From contig UEGR01000005.1 of NCBI GenBank assembly GCA_900465685.1, positions 248,001-312,000 of the forward strand: a stretch of DNA of 64,000 bases, in the 5' to 3' direction. The notes below the pieces were generated by a model that worked only from the letters and a program-made list of their open reading frames with translations, searched no databases and had not been told where the DNA came from. Position numbers and translations under genes: made by a program. Positions within the stretch are counted from its first letter, which is position 1; every line of letters starts with the position of its first letter. This document shows, piece after piece, positions 63,859-64,000 of this stretch. The DNA is from Hyphomicrobiales bacterium (lineage in GTDB: Bacteria > Pseudomonadota > Alphaproteobacteria > Rhizobiales > Rhizobiaceae).

Positions 63859-64000
63859 AAATGCAAGACAAGATACAAAAGCTGCCGTGGGATAATCCGC
63901 GCTTCAAAAACTGGATTGCTGTTGCGAGAGCTGGCAAGGCGGTTGAACGCGCGCTGGCACAGGGGCTTGCGCCATTCGATCTGAAGATCGCCGACCTTGA
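63852..64000 (+). CDS. MarR family transcriptional regulator, N-terminal part
   Basis: Only the first 49 codons are present; the gene runs off the window. The reading begins MNKMQDKIQKLPWDNPRFKN, then WIAVARAGKAVERALAQGLA and PFDLKIADL, which matches the N-terminal helices of MarR regulators leading into the winged-helix domain. The ATG at 63852 lacks a strong ribosome site, so the ATG three codons on is possible. It is divergent from an alpha/beta hydrolase, a frequent pairing. The DNA-binding part cannot be inspected. Confidence 0.7.
   Translation, partial: MNKMQDKIQKLPWDNPRFKNWIAVARAGKAVERALAQGLAPFDLKIADL

Noticed and set aside
1..64000. CRISPR arrays, insertion sequences, prophage or integrase genes
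   Set aside because: No regularly spaced repeats, transposase motifs or integrase motifs were seen on either strand; the tRNA genes have no adjacent integrase.

Overview
The window is chromosomal DNA from an alphaproteobacterium of the Brucellaceae, most likely Brucella sensu lato (the former Ochrobactrum). Indicators are a long class II ribonucleotide reductase NrdJ, EcfG-type general-stress promoters (GGAAC, 16 nt, CGTT), a 105-bp palindromic repeat resembling Bru-RS elements, queA-tgt adjacency, and many Rhizobiales-type small exported proteins. This assignment rests on recognition by eye, not on a database search. I see no CRISPR array, no insertion sequence, no prophage and no rRNA. Three tRNAs are present: Leu-GAG, Leu-UAA and Val-CAC.

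Layout. 0-1.4 kb: end of queA plus tgt (queuosine). 1.4-6.5 kb: TetR regulator divergent from a two-gene RND efflux pump, with an operator in the promoter spacer. 6.5-11 kb: luciferase-like oxidoreductase, then a glutarate catabolic cluster (LysR regulator, glutaryl-CoA dehydrogenase, CoA-transferase). 11-19 kb: Mop-type molybdate protein, tRNA-Leu, patatin-like protein, hisI, folE, a degenerate IscU-like protein, yidD, a D,D-carboxypeptidase with a SPOR domain, thrS. 19-25.8 kb: exported proteins, two flavoproteins, mazG, galE, an SLC10-type transporter and a TPR-methyltransferase. 26-31 kb: a frameshifted receptor-channel gene, a succinate-type CoA-transferase, a stress-promoter small membrane protein and a diguanylate cyclase. 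31-37.5 kb: the cysK-alaX-sseA-GNAT operon, RhlE helicase and threonine ammonia-lyase. 37.5-43 kb: an unexplained structured non-coding region beside tRNA-Leu, wrbA, a CinA-type domain protein, a tandem universal stress protein, gpt and a Nudix hydrolase. 42.3-47 kb: a 0.9-kb regulatory gap followed by nrdJ. 47-64 kb: a more accessory-looking stretch with GNAT, idnD-idnO, MscS, a serine hydrolase, small envelope proteins (DUF1003, His/Arg-rich, CsbD, a lipoprotein), an L,D-transpeptidase, class I fumarase, a BdcA/BdcR-like pair, and an alpha/beta hydrolase divergent from a MarR regulator.

Most genes are housekeeping or metabolic. Several local regulator-target pairs carry visible inverted-repeat operators: TetR-RND, LysR-gcdH, TetR-SDR and MarR-hydrolase. 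The least explained pieces are the nested and crossing complementary segments at 37578-37729, the twin hairpins at 54428-54497, and the hairpin/terminator blocks at 47193-47316 and 55575-55665, all of which could be structured or small RNAs. Two conserved-looking proteins have lost textbook metal ligands: Tgt and the IscU-like scaffold. No clearly novel multi-gene system was found.
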